In this document: piece by piece, positions 35,046 to 45,933 of the stretch
Numbering within the stretch: position 1 is the first letter of the stretch
Layout: every line of letters begins with the position of its first letter
Origin: Oscheius tipulae
Taxonomy: Eukaryota > Nematoda > Chromadorea > Rhabditida > Rhabditidae
Assembly: GCA_037178975.1 (NCBI GenBank)
Contig: JASJZH010000002.1
Coordinates: 1,426,001-1,490,000, forward strand
Direction: 5' to 3'
DNA: 64,000 nt
The notes under the pieces: model-generated
Database searches by the model: none
Told to the model about the DNA's origin: nothing
What the model saw: only the letters and a program-made list of their open reading frames with translations
Program-made: the position numbers and the translations under genes

Positions 35046-35784
35046 ATGCTAGCCTTGCTATTACTAGCCTTATTTTGTTCCACAGTACAATCAAGAAGCC
35101 CCACAATTTTCTGCTTCATTCATACTGCCACTCCTAGTCATGATACCAGAGTTTGCAAAGTAACTTTGCTTAAAAAGTGCAATACTGTAGGCCGAGACCA
35201 TAGTCCAGAGCTGGGCAACTCGCTGTGATGACTACCTGTTCTTCACTGATTCAAGAATGCGAACGGGTATTCCTCATGTCTTCTGGCCAGAACTATGCAC
35301 GAGAGACCATAGTTGGGAGAAGATTCGGAGAGTGGTCAAGTGAGTCGGGAGACAGAGAGACAGTGCAGTCCTCCCTAGACTTCTGTCAAAAGAGGAGCCG
35401 TTCGACTGGTATCTGAGGGCTGACGATGATGCTTATGTTTTGGTAGACAACCTTCGGGCCTTTTTGAAAGGGTATAATGCTACCGAAGAGCATTATCTGG
35501 GATTCAAGTGGAACTTCTTCACTGTAGGTTTACTCGCTGTTTCTGTCTCTTTCACTTACAGAGTCACGGCTACGCGGATGGTGGAGCCTATGTCCTGTCC
35601 CATCCAACTCTCATGGCCTTGGCTGACATTATGGAGAATCCTCGCTGCCCGATCTTTTGGTTACTACGAACCGTTGAAAGTGAGTCGCTCCGAAATCTAC
35701 AGTATCGTCACTTTAGGGAAAGCTGGAAATTATACTGGAAAAGTTGAGCGCCAAAACAGAAGTGTTGCCATGGGTATGAATTGA
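35046..35784 (+). CDS. truncated core-1-type galactosyltransferase-like protein (191 aa model)
   Basis: The exons are 35046-35159, 35209-35339, 35379-35523, 35562-35679 and, less surely, 35717-35784. The start gives a signal-peptide-like MLALLLLALFCSTVQS and not an anchor. C1GALT-type motifs are SPTIFCFIHT, SWATRCDDYLFFTDS, DWYLRADDDAYVLVDNLRAF, LGFKWNFF and GGAYVLSHPTLMAL. The C-terminal part that should hold the YEDV and SLHY-type motifs is missing; the last exon is short and lineage-less. It is either a pseudogene or a shortened secreted form. It is much diverged from the intact gene at 21872-22966. Confidence 0.5.
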
Positions 35785-36204
35785 TTTTATTAAACAACTG
35801 AATTAACCCTCTGTCTCTCTGCCTCTTTGTTTCACCGATTCTCCGTCTCTCTGCCTCCCTGTCTCACTCTCTCTCTCTCTCTCCCAAGAATCCCAAACAT
35901 ACCCTGATTATCCCCAAAGTTGGATCACCCTCGGCGGAAAAAGAAGCGGCTAGCTAGCCTGTCCACGCGAACACTATGGCCCGCCTAAATGGTCGTCACC
36001 TACCCGATCTTCTATGCAATAGATCTACGTCTGGCTAGACAAACGACATAGAAGCAGTAATAGACTTATACTGCAATATGAACTAGAAGATACCATTTGT
36101 ACGTTTAGTTAATAGTTCTAGATGACCATTTGACAATGGAGTAGATTAGAAACTGGGGTCAGATTTTTAATCGATTGTTGTTAAAAATATCTTCAAGAAC
36201 ATCT
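35785..36204. other. intergenic, no gene seen
   Basis: CTGTCTCTCTGCCTC repeat at 35800-35885, then unremarkable sequence to the kinase 3' end. Confidence 0.4.
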
Positions 36205-38373
36205 TCAAAAAACATCGTTTCGAGCTGGGACAGGATACAGCTGCCTCTGTTCTATAACAGTGGGAAAACTTGTGGTGCCTCTTCCTGGATATGGCATTTT
36301 CAGTATCTCTACACATTGGCTCATGAAAAAGTCTAATCCTTCGCTATAATTGCCGATGACAATGAAACAGTCGCCTCCTTCCACAGAAATCAGCAAGAAT
36401 GCACTATTGATCTCCAAAAAATATTTTCTCCCATTTCTTATCTCCTCTTCCAGCAGCAATCGATTCTGTTCGCTGAAGTTAGGGGGAGCGAAGATGTGTA
36501 TTGAACACTTTGTCCAAAACTCGTAATCGTGGTAGTTGCTATTTGTGATCTTGTCGACAATGTTTCGAAGTAAGTTGCCTTTTTTGTACAAATGTCTGTT
36601 TTGCAGGTAATAGGAGCGGTGGTCAGCCAAATACTGCTTGAACATTTCCATTTCTTTCTCAAAATCGGAATATTCCATCTTGCTTTAGAAGTCAATGAGA
36701 CAATGGTGGAAGGAAGAAGCACTAATATTCTTCAACGAGGTGTACCGCCGAGCTGTTTCCACAAACTTTCCGATGGATGGACGTGAATTTGGATCTCGGC
36801 TCCAGCCTCTGAAAGTTGTATAAAGACAAATAGAAAGAATGAAAAACTTACTTTTCTATCAAGTCCTGTAGTATAATGTTAATATAAATTGAATCATCAG
36901 ACTCGAATTTAGGTCGGCTATTTATCAAATCCTTATCAGAAATAGCGTGTTCATGTGGAACTCTGAAGGAAATTATCACCAGGGATATAGCTTGTGCCAA
37001 CTTGGCTCAAGATTAGACTCGAGCCTGAGACTCACCTCCTCTCAATCATTTCCCAGCATGTTATGGCAAAAGCAAAGATATCTCCAGCTTTTTTGAATCT
37101 TCCGTCTTCGAAAATTTCAGGAGCCATGTACTTTTTCGTGCCGCATCTGTAAACTCAACATACAAATTCAGTTTGTATCAAATTGCAGGATATTTGGATC
37201 ACATGTTCGATCTACCGTAGCTCAATCTTACATTCTCTCTTGGGTCGAAAAACTGGTTGCTACAAGGGTGACGGTGTTCCTAGAATGGGTTGGGTTGCTT
37301 TAGAACATAATGCAGCATGATTTGAAGCTTCCGCAACGGTCGGCGTCGCAAGAGCTTGACTCACAGAGCTCTTCAAGGAACCTCACCCGTGAATAGATTT
37401 GAAACTTAACTTTAATCTGTAATAATTATTTTTTTAAGCCCCGCAATATGAAGTGTCACTTCAATTTTTAAAATCAGAAATCTCGGTGACAAAAATTTAC
37501 CAAATACTGTCTCGGTCAGACTTTGGTTGGTATAGAATGCTGCACTGGCTAGAATTCTAGCTACGAGAGGTTACAATTGAAAATTCTGGAAAACACTCAC
37601 GGCAAGGTTTTCATAGTAGAAGCAGTAATGTCGCGAGCCAAGCCAAAATCTGATATCTTCACGTCGTGGATGTTTTTTCCCAGTAGGATGCTGTAACAAT
37701 AGAAATTAATAAGTAATTCGAATGTAATACTTTTGTGGTTTGATGTCCCGGTGGATGATGTCTGCATCGTGGAGTGTTTGAATACCACACGCTGCATGAT
37801 GCATCCACAGAAGGATTGTGTCGGTACCGTAGTCCAACCGGTTTTCCTTGAACTTGCCTTTACTATGTATTGCTAAATGATCTGCTCAGATCGACAGAAA
37901 TACTACAGTACCATCGTACAAACTTCCAAGCTCCATATACTCCATCACGTAGCCAACACTTCGACTGCTTTCCAATAATAAGCCATGCATCCTGACAATA
38001 TTCTCGGAATTTGACATCTGAAAACAGGTAAACTCATCTTTTTTTATCTCACCTTTATTAAAAACTTCGCCTCTACCAAATTATTTTCCTCAAACGATCG
38101 ACCACATCTCTTCAGGGCAACCGTTCTGAATAGGTGTGAAAAACCCTCGACATAGTGCAAACCTCAGTAGTTCTTTCGAATAGGTCTTGTAAACATCGCC
38201 TTCACCACCACATCCTAAGAACTCCTTGTCGTTGAAGGATAAATAGTCGAAGTTTGCGATCTCTAAAACTGAATCTCAAAATAAAATCAGCGTCTCATCA
38301 ATGAGCTTTTTGGTTCGAAAACGAGAGAATTGCATTTGCATCACTTACCAACATCGTCCAAAAAAGTACCCAT
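36205..38373 (-). CDS. protein kinase with an uncharacterised C-terminal region (427 aa)
   Basis: The ten exons are 38349-38373, 38163-38262, 38053-38125, 37912-38017, 37731-37857, 37601-37690, 37036-37146, 36852-36962, 36746-36808 and 36205-36682; 1284 nt in frame. Kinase landmarks in order: glycine loop LGCGGEGDVYK, VALKRC (catalytic Lys), MEYMELGSL (hinge), HRDIKPQNILLG (catalytic loop), ISDFGLARD, CGTKKYMAPE and WSRDPNSRPS. All key residues are present, so it should be active. The HRDIKPQN loop suggests Ser/Thr specificity, of TKL-like appearance. About 160 residues after the kinase fold (YHDYEFWTKCSIHIF onward) match nothing I know. A further upstream exon is possible. Its N-terminus is duplicated at 33630-33835. 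Confidence 0.85.
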
Positions 38374-38599
38374 GTCGACAGAAAATTGCCACAGCTGGAA
38401 GAAACACAAAAAGAGACCGGTCAATAGCTCATGTCGACAGATGGAACGAGTGCGTAAAAAGATAAGAGCTTGGATAACGCAGTATGCTTGGGGAATAAGA
38501 GACACCCGAGCAGTAGGAGATAATGGAAAAATCTATTGTAAATTGTTCTCACGTCTCTGTCTGCCTGTGTGTGTGTGTGTCTGAAGTCATTATTGAAAT

Positions 38600-38629
38600 T
38601 AATGTGCCTTACTTGTGCGCACACGAATC
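38600..38629. repeat. hairpin repeat, copy 2 of 3
   Basis: AATGTGCC is partly matched by GCACAC. It belongs to the same family as 33837-33867 and lies in the same order relative to kinase sequence and a Tc1 relic. Confidence 0.45.
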
Positions 38630-38849
38630 GTTGGCAAGTCAAGCAAAGGCGAGTCAGCTTGGAAGTGAACCCCAAAGGGGGAAACAATCATTTTATGTTT
38701 TTATATTAAGCTCTATCATTTTACTTTGTCACAGAATACAAGGATTAGTATTTTGTAAAAAGTAACTTCACCTTCTACAGAATACTAATCATTGTATAGA
38801 GGGCCACATAATTGTAAACGCCAAATTTTTTCACAGCTTTGTATCCTAC

Positions 38850-39190
38850 CATTCTGGAGGAGGTATCGCAACCGTAATTACGTTGTCTCCAATCCATTGT
38901 CACGCACGACTTGGGACTGTTTACAACGAAGAAGAATCGGTCTTCTTCCATGGTCAGCATGTTCTCCTAACCTGATTATAACGCCTGGAAGTGTGTGGTA
39001 CGCGATATCTTCGGAGGAAACAGGGCATTTCGCAACGTGGACTAGCTGTAGCCCGCTGTTATTGTCGCCTGGCACCGAATCAACTAAAAATTGATCGACA
39101 AACTGTATTGAGTCTCTATAGTCTGTGGTTGTTTCAGCTGACTCAACACCGTGGGACCTACCGACTACTGATATCAATTTCATCCTTTAT
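38850..39190 (+). mobile_element. Tc1-like transposase relic, copy 2
   Basis: The nucleotide sequence at 38865-38970 is nearly identical to 34040-34150 (CHARLGTVYNEEE region and LLPWSACSPN). The catalytic DLN has become NLI. It is broken and inactive. The sequence upstream (38590-38740) also matches 33840-33990. Confidence 0.65.
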
Positions 39191-39199
39191 TGTTTGATT

Positions 39200-40050
39200 T
39201 TTCTAGGATAAAACCTCACTTTTTTGAAAAAATGCTCTTTCTCGATAATTTTTTGAAAAGTGCTATTCAAATTTGCCTTCTGTAGGCAAAAATGTAACCA
39301 AATATGACATCTTTTCCAACTTTGATGCAAGCAGCGAATTGATCTTTTGACCCAATGCTGTGGAAAAATTAGGTGCGTTTATAATTGTGGTCCACTGTAT
39401 ATAAGAATAAATCATGGATCAAACATTGGTTATATACAATATGATGGGGAAAAATTTGGGGAGTAGTAGAGGGTTTCCGGAATTGATTTACAGGAATAAT
39501 ATAGTTTGAAACACTCGAGGCTGTGCCTACATACCGGGACGTCTAGTAGAAACTCTGCTGTGAGAGCTAGGCTCCAATCACACCTTACTGGGTCGCAGAG
39601 ACTCTACCCCCTGCCGTAGTAGGTGCGCTATGAATTTATCGACATACGTGATACTGGTCTTCTTTCAGAACAGAGGTAGAGGTCGTAAACCATTTACCCT
39701 TCAGAGCTGCGCTCCACCCTTTCTACGTGGGACAGGGACTATATATTAACCAAGAGTTTCCTGTAAACCACGCTAAGGTGGGGGGTTTGAGAAGGGGAAA
39801 TATCACGTCCATTTGTAGGACATAAGATGAACAGATCAGATAATAGAGTATGACTTACACCTAAAAGTATTTTTCGAGCAAAAAGGAGGTCATTGACTAG
39901 TCTTTTAGTCTGAAGAGGGCAAAGTTTAAAGCTACATAGGCGAGAATCATAACTTGGCATATCTCTATATGACGCACTATGATGGTTTTTCAGCCAAAGA
40001 ATTCGTGTAAAATCTCTCTGGACTTTTCAATTGCCTTTACTTTTCACAAT
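39200..40050. other. intergenic, no gene seen
   Basis: AT-rich, with no supported coding exon. The LINE fragment begins at its end. Confidence 0.35.
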
Positions 40051-40052
40051 CC

Positions 40053-40799
40053 TTGCGCTTGCTTCCCAAGTCGCTCTACCAGCGGATCTACCTTTTGTGG
40101 AAAGGAAGAGGGGTTCCGGTTCCAGCACTGCGACACAGAGGGACCGTCATGTCACCACCCGTGGTTCAAGGCCTGCTCAACATCTGCCAGCTCAACTGCC
40201 AATCCATCCACTCGAAGAGGCGACTACTCGATCTTGAGGAAGCGCTACTGAAGATCTCCTTCGATGTCATGGGCCTGAGCGAGACCTGGAAGTCCGGAAA
40301 CGGTCAAGAGCTGCTGAGGAAGTCTGGCTGCCATCTTCTCTACAGTGGAGACCAGCACAACCGACGCGGCGTCGGCTTTATTGTGGCACCGCATCTCGTC
40401 CCCAACATCCATCGCTTCACGCCGATAGACGACAGATGCTGCACATTGGAGCTGAGAGGGCCGGATTGGAGTCTCCTTCTCGTCATGGGATACGCCCCTA
40501 CAGGAGACGCCGATGATGCCAACTACGACCGCTTCCTGAGCAAGATTCAGAGAGCTGCGTACAACCCGAAGGGTGGATCCTTATGGAAACAGGGGCTGCC
40601 TTTTGGGGCCAATGGTGTGAGTAAGGGTCAGAGCGCTGGAATCTTGAGCCAGTCGAGCTTTCCCAGAAAACATCAGAGGTGTACAATAGTGCTCGGAGAC
40701 TGGAATGCCTCGGTAGGAACACGTCTTCATCCACTGGAAAGAGACCAGCTCGGCGAAGAGTGGGTTCGAGCCATGGGAGCGGCAAGGGACCCAATTTAG
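40053..40799 (+). mobile_element. non-LTR retrotransposon fragment (APE-type endonuclease domain)
   Basis: A 248-codon frame carries LNICQLNCQSIHSKRRLL, FDVMGLSETWKS, GVGFIVAPHL and VLGDWNASVG. These are the endonuclease motifs (N..., ETW, GDxNA) of LINE ORF2 proteins, closest in style to RTE- or CR1-like elements. The frame stops after the endonuclease. No reverse transcriptase follows, so the copy is truncated. It abuts the ABCG pseudogene. Confidence 0.8.
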
Positions 40800-40909
40800 G
40801 AAACCCCTTTGATACCGTCAAACAAAAATGTAAATGTAAATGTACCAAAAGGTAAAGAATTCATTGCACTATCAGGAGTCATATCAAATACATTCAGTTT
40901 CAATTTCAG

Positions 40910-41990
40910 AGGTCAGATGGACGTCGTCTTCGAGAGCGTTGGTCTTCCCGCCCCCGAATCCTACAATCCGGCCGACCATTTCATCTCGTAGCTAGCCGTC
41001 TCGCCGGACACCAAGGAGAGAGATATCACCCGGATCGAGTTCATCACAAAGACTTTCGAAGAATCGGCTATGGGACGCGAGATGGCCGAGTATGTCAATA
41101 GAGCTGACAGCTTCCGGAGGAAGCCACTGTCGGCCGAGGAGCAGAAGGCCAGAAAGACCACACAACTCTGGGTTCTACTGCAGAGAGCTTTCTTGACGAC
41201 CGTCCGTGACCCCGTCCTGCTCAAGGTCCGTGCTCTCCAAGTCATCACGACGGCCCTGATCATCGGAATTGTCAACTGGCAGCTGCCGATGGAGCCGGGA
41301 GCCATTCAGAACATTGAGGGAATGCTCTACAACACATGCCGCGACATGAACTTCCTCTTCCTGTTCCCTTCCATCAACGTAAGTCTGATTGTCATTTTCA
41401 CTGTCCCTGTCTCTAACACTCATTCCCACGTTTCCAGATGATCACGAGCGAGTTGCCAGTCCTGATGCGAGAGCACAAGGCCCACATCTACAGTACGGGT
41501 GCCTACTTCCTGTCTAAGTCGCTTCTCTGTACCCTGATAGTCTGGAATGCCATCAGTGTGGCTTTCTTCGCGTTTGCCTTCGGCGATGAGGATAATGCCA
41601 TGACCTACACGCCGCTCTTCGTTCTCCCGATGCTGATCCTCGGAGGTTTCTACATCAGCTTCGACACAATTCCCGTCTACCTCAAGTGGGCCTCGCATCT
41701 CTCTTGGTTCCGCTACAGCTTCGAGAGCCTCCAGATCAACGAATGGAGCATGGTCGACTCGATCCCCGGCTGTGAGGACACTACCTTGACCACCAACCTG
41801 ACCATGAACCGGCAATGACTGGGCTTCAATGGCAGACCGACGCGGAATACATGGATTCGTCGCAAGCAATCTGCTGGTCAAGACCATCTTCATGCTCGGC
41901 TACCGTCAACTCGTCTTCGGAGCCTTCGTTCTCCGCTCCCGTTTCGCCAAGAAGAACCGGCAGGGATCGGTTAAGAAATCAACTTTAATA
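40910..41990 (+). pseudogene. ABCG (White-type) transporter pseudogene, copy 1: C-terminal half
   Basis: The frame VVFESVGLPAPESYNPADHF continues, after an in-frame TAG at about 40990, through RALQVITTALIIGIVNWQLP and the intron 41379-41437. It then reads MITSELPVLMREHKAHIYS and LPMLILGGFYISFDTIPVYL. A one-base insertion near 41813 shifts the last 60 codons (DWASMADRRG, ending FVLRSRFAKKNRQG). These are the ABC2-membrane segments of a White/ABCG half-transporter. The second copy has CAG where this one has TAG. The nucleotide-binding half is missing here. Confidence 0.75.
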
Positions 41991-42148
41991 TAAACCAGAT
42001 TTTTTGGTAAATGTTTTTTGGGTAGAGGGGTTAGAGAAAGTGACGGCGACAGTGGCAGAGACACATCACTTTCGTTTTCATGGAATTGGCTTCCCTCTAC
42101 TCCTGCACTCACTACCTATGTCTCTGCTTTTCTCTGTCACCCTGTCTC

Positions 42149-42355
42149 TTAGGCAATCAAACTAAGAATGATCACAAGAGCTCCAGTTAGCCCTCCAACC
42201 AAATTGCAAAGATCCCCGGAACAGAGACAGTATACATTCTTGTCCTTCGTAGTGCATTTTGGAGCACTTGCCCCAGGTCGTTGAGTGATTATCTGCTCAT
42301 TAGCACAGCCCAAGTAGACGCCCTTGTTGTAGCCTTGGTTCTCGGTCTTCATCAC
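42149..42355 (-). CDS. Ly6-like GPI-anchored protein, C-terminal exon (partial)
   Basis: The frame holds YLGCANEQIITQRPGA, then CLCSGDLCN (three-finger/Ly6-type ending) and a hydrophobic tail GGLTGALVIILSLIA, typical of a GPI signal. The signal-peptide exon present in the second copy (49427) is not found here; the GT92 gene starts its 3' end only 20 bp away. It is probably a truncated copy. Confidence 0.5.
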   Translation of the reverse strand: MMKTENQGYNKGVYLGCANEQIITQRPGASAPKCTTKDKNVYCLCSGDLCNLVGGLTGALVIILSLIA

Positions 42356-42375
42356 GAGAGAGAGAAGTCCAATCT

Positions 42376-44095
42376 TTATCCACCATACACAATGTCCAAT
42401 CTTTTTTTAACATTCTCATAAAGTATTTGCATTAGGTGCCCCGGGTAGTTAGTATTAGTGTAGTTCCCGAAACCTAGAGTCTCTGGCATCCACCTGGTGC
42501 CCCAGTCGCTCAGAATCACATCGCGGTAGTGTCTGGAAAATCGTAAGAGAATTTGTCACAGGTACCGAATTTCCACTTTGCTTGGAGGAGCACCTGCCGC
42601 CTTGTAGCCGGGATACATTGTTGTGGCATAGTGAACCCACATGACCAGAACTTTCATGGGGTCCAGGACATTTTTGGAGGTGTGGTATTCTGGAGCGGGG
42701 GCGGAAGTGTTATGGTAGACCAGGGTAGGAAGGTGATCCTTGAGAGTACTGTCACCCTGAAAGATGGGACAGTTACAGAGAAAGACAGTGACGGTACCTG
42801 GTATACCAAAGGTGGAATCTTAGGCCGCAATATCCACCTCATTCGAAAATTCATAATTCCGACTTTTGGATTCTTCTGGAAGTAGTTTCTGAAACCCAAA
42901 TTATGACAGAATAGCTAGTACTCTTACTGGATATATTCCTTCAGTGTCTCATTTCCCAAAGGTGTGATTCTCTCGTCTATGTCTTGAGAGAGTACGAGCT
43001 TCGAATGCTGACGACTTCTGGCTACACAGTCCTAGGCTTTGATAGAAGCAGTTTGAGGACAACCTTACATTTATTGCCATACGTTGCCAACGAGAACCGG
43101 AGCGTTGGACATGGTCGCTGAGAAAAATTGTTTCCATGATGCCGGAGGCTGCGTAGCTATGAAGGAGCTGAAAGTCTCCCCATCTCTCTGTTTTGCAGTC
43201 TCTCTTCTCTCTGACTCTCTGTCTCTTTGTCGCTTTGACTCTCCGTCTCAAGGTTCTCTGTCTCTCACCTTCCTCGAGTACTCATCCATGTCCCTGACAT
43301 AAACATAGAAATGATCCACTCCTTGAAGCTTGTAATGCTCGACCAGTTCTGTCAGCATCAGCCAAGCAGATGTATTTCCGTAGATGGGACAGAGACAGAC
43401 CGACAAGTCATATACTAAAGTCTGACTGCCAACTATTATCTTCAAACAGACCTGGCTTCTTCGGCCTTCTAGTGATTGGAGCGAAATGGACTGGAGTATC
43501 ATAATGGTACTGGGTTACACTAACAAATGCTGCCCCCTCTCGTTTACAACAACTTGTGACATAGAGAGGGTACACATATCCTGGAGAAGGAATACCAAGT
43601 GTCGTGAAGTTTCTGTCTAAAAAATGACAGTATACCTGTGCTCTGAAAGATACTTGAAAGTGACGGTGACAGTGGCAGCTACTTACCCAAGGAGCCCATC
43701 ATTCTGAATAGTGACTGACATATGTTCCTCATACTCATAAGCAGCCAGTATCACAATGGGAAGAGCCGCTTGGGAACTATTATCCTGTTTTAGAACTTTA
43801 TTGGCCTGTTCTGTCATAAACTTATAATAGGGCACACAGGAAGGAACTTTGCCTGTCCCTTCATCAACAGTGAAATTGGTTGAGAAGTAGGAATTGAAGT
43901 CGATGTCAATGTTTGAGAGAAATACTGAAAACCTAGTGGTTTCAAAGAACGTCTCACACCTTTGGCGGGCAACATTTTTGATATGGCAACCATTGAATAA
44001 GTAGAGTCTATGTCAATAATTTCAAAGAATGTCAGTAGACACAGTAGGGCTGAGACGAGGATGAAGCAACTGATGAACACCGTGGACCTGTTCAT
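42376..44095 (-). CDS. GT92 (DUF23) glycosyltransferase (440 aa)
   Basis: Nine exons: 43960-44095, 43687-43924, 43452-43612, 43269-43414, 43069-43167, 42928-43031, 42798-42888, 42566-42756 and 42376-42532; 1323 nt in frame. The N-terminal anchor is VFISCFILVSALLCLLTFF. Family motifs: VTSCCKREGAAFVSVTQYH, LCPIYGNTSAWLMLTELVEH, YKLQGVDHFYVYVRDMDEY, LSQDIDERITPLG and VHYATTMYPGY followed by HYRDVIL. GT92 enzymes of nematodes include a galactosyltransferase that extends core alpha-1,6-fucose on N-glycans, so it links functionally to the nearby fucosyltransferases. It has a broken duplicate at 49480-49793. Intron 43925-43959 is 35 nt. Confidence 0.87.
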
Positions 44096-44359
44096 GTCGC
44101 TCCCAGAAAGTAGGAGATTGTTGACCTTTCGGACACCTGGGAAAGGTGGTCAAGAGAGCATCAAGACATAAAGGCAGATCAGAGAAAGACAGAGAGACAG
44201 AGAAGCTGTCGGGAAGCAAGTATGAAAAGGTATGATTAAAATAGTTCCAAAATATTTGAAAAACGGGAAGAAAAGAGAGACATAACATAGTTCCAAAATA
44301 TTTGAAAATAGGAAACCGCTTTTGTTCCTAAATGTATGTATGTAGCTAGGGCCAAACTG

Positions 44360-44860
44360 ACAGTTGTTAGGGCGTAAAAAGGATCGACGTCCCAGGAAAC
44401 ATGGACCTGACAGCTATAGTGAATCTCTGTTTCCTGTCTTTCTGTCTCTTTGTCTCCCTGTCTCTTCGTCTCTGTCTCTCTTTTCTTCCCGTACTTTGAC
44501 CTCATACGGTATTTCTCTCCCCTGTGAAACAAAGCATATCCTATAGAGGTTCAAAACGATACCTTTCTATTCACTACTCCGCATCAAGCCGACTAAGCTA
44601 CGAGAGGCAAAAACAATACAGAACATGGAAGGGACAAAGAGGTAGAGAGACAGAATTACTTTATACCATCTGCCAACAGTTTCTTTCGGGTGTTCCAGTC
44701 TCCACTTTCCCAGAGGAAGTGGTTTTCGTAGCATGTATGTGTATTTTTGAAGTGGGAATGAACCTGGAATTGGTCGTAAGGAGAGAACAACGGGAAGTCT
44801 TTAAACGGAATTCACTAGAACCATCTAGCCCCAAAATATACACAGAGAGATAATAGCAAG
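44360..44860 (+). repeat. dispersed repeat block, copies at 45190-45610 and 49940-50230
   Basis: Each begins near GACAGCTATAGTGAATCT, runs through a CTGTCTC-rich stretch and continues GTACTTTGACCTCATACG. The first two go on into the ICQQFLS core shared with 30880 and 32520. It is probably retained by segmental duplication. Confidence 0.5.
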
Positions 44861-44918
44861 TCTGCCCACTAGTGTGACAGTGGAATGTGGCCAAACCGAT
44901 CAGATTGATAGTGGGGGC

Positions 44919-45119
44919 TTATCGGTTGCGAAGAGAACCCTGACAAGGAGGGGCCACAGTGCAGGTAGGAGCATCGGCTGGCTTGACGCGGTAGGCTGGT
45001 TCGTATAGTTGACCAGCTTGTGCTTCAAGGTAGTCTCGACATGGGCTTTGCAGTTTGGAGGATCGATCGACAGCTCTACTTTCATCGTTGGCTACTGGTT
45101 GAATCTCTAATTGTGGCAT
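44919..45119 (-). CDS. small hypothetical ORF (66 aa)
   Basis: It starts at an ATG (MPQLEIQPVANDESRAVDRS) and ends in CTVAPPCQGSLRNR. Hydrophilic, with four cysteines; no signal peptide. It is single-copy within a repeat-rich stretch. The evidence is composition only. Confidence 0.25.
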   Translation of the reverse strand: MPQLEIQPVANDESRAVDRSSKLQSPCRDYLEAQAGQLYEPAYRVKPADAPTCTVAPPCQGSLRNR

Positions 45120-45656
45120 TTTATATGGAAAGTATTTTTTTTTAAAGTTCTAAATAAAATACAAAAGTCAAAATTGTGTTACGATATAGAATAGTTTGAC
45201 AGACCTGACAGCTATAGTGAATCTCTGTTTCTGTCTCTGTTTCCTGTCTCTCTGTCTCCTTGTCTCCCTGTCTCTTCGTCTCTATCTCTCTTTTCTTCCC
45301 GTACTTTGACCTCATACGCTATTTCTCTTCCCTGTGAAACAAAGCATATCCTATAGAGGTTCAAAACGATACCTTTCTATTCACTACTCCGCATCAAGCC
45401 GACTAAGCTACGAGAGGCAAAAACAATACAGAACATGGAAGGGACAAAGAGGTAGAGAGACAGATACAGAAATATTTTATACCATCTGCCAACAGTTTCT
45501 TTCAGTTATCCCAGTCTCCACCTTTGCAGAAGAAGTAGTTTTCGCAGCATGTATGTGTATTTTTGAAGTGTGAATGAACCTGGAATTAGTCTCACTGTCA
45601 ACTGTCCATGTCTGTGATCAATTGATAGACAATGCAGTTGCTGTCTGAGCTTGCCA

Positions 45657-45896
45657 TCATCTATTGTGAGACTTCTTGGAATTAAACGATTTAGAATTCG
45701 ATTCTGGATCAGAATCCGATATAAAATTTAGGAAAATCCCCGCCAATCGATGGGTTATTGGCAAAAACTTCTGGACAGTCTCACAGTCATTGTCAGTGAT
45801 GCACAAACCTTGCCATGTCGACGAACTTTTCCCCCGTAGACCGTACGAAACTTTAGATCGCGCTCGTTCTCGTCTGAAAATGAAATCATGCAGCAC
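45657..45896 (-). repeat. duplicated segment with a conserved ORF, copy 2
   Basis: Matches 31065-31310. The frame is preserved although 6 nt are absent. It ends a few bases before the mariner insertion at 45934. Confidence 0.4.
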
Positions 45897-45933
45897 TAGT
45901 TGAATTCATTGTATCGATATGATTACAATTGTA

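Noticed and set aside
40340-40848. Two minus ORFs across the LINE fragment
   Set aside because: Antisense shadows of the endonuclease frame.
41420-41893. 157-codon minus ORF in the ABCG region
   Set aside because: Shadow of the transporter pseudogene on plus.
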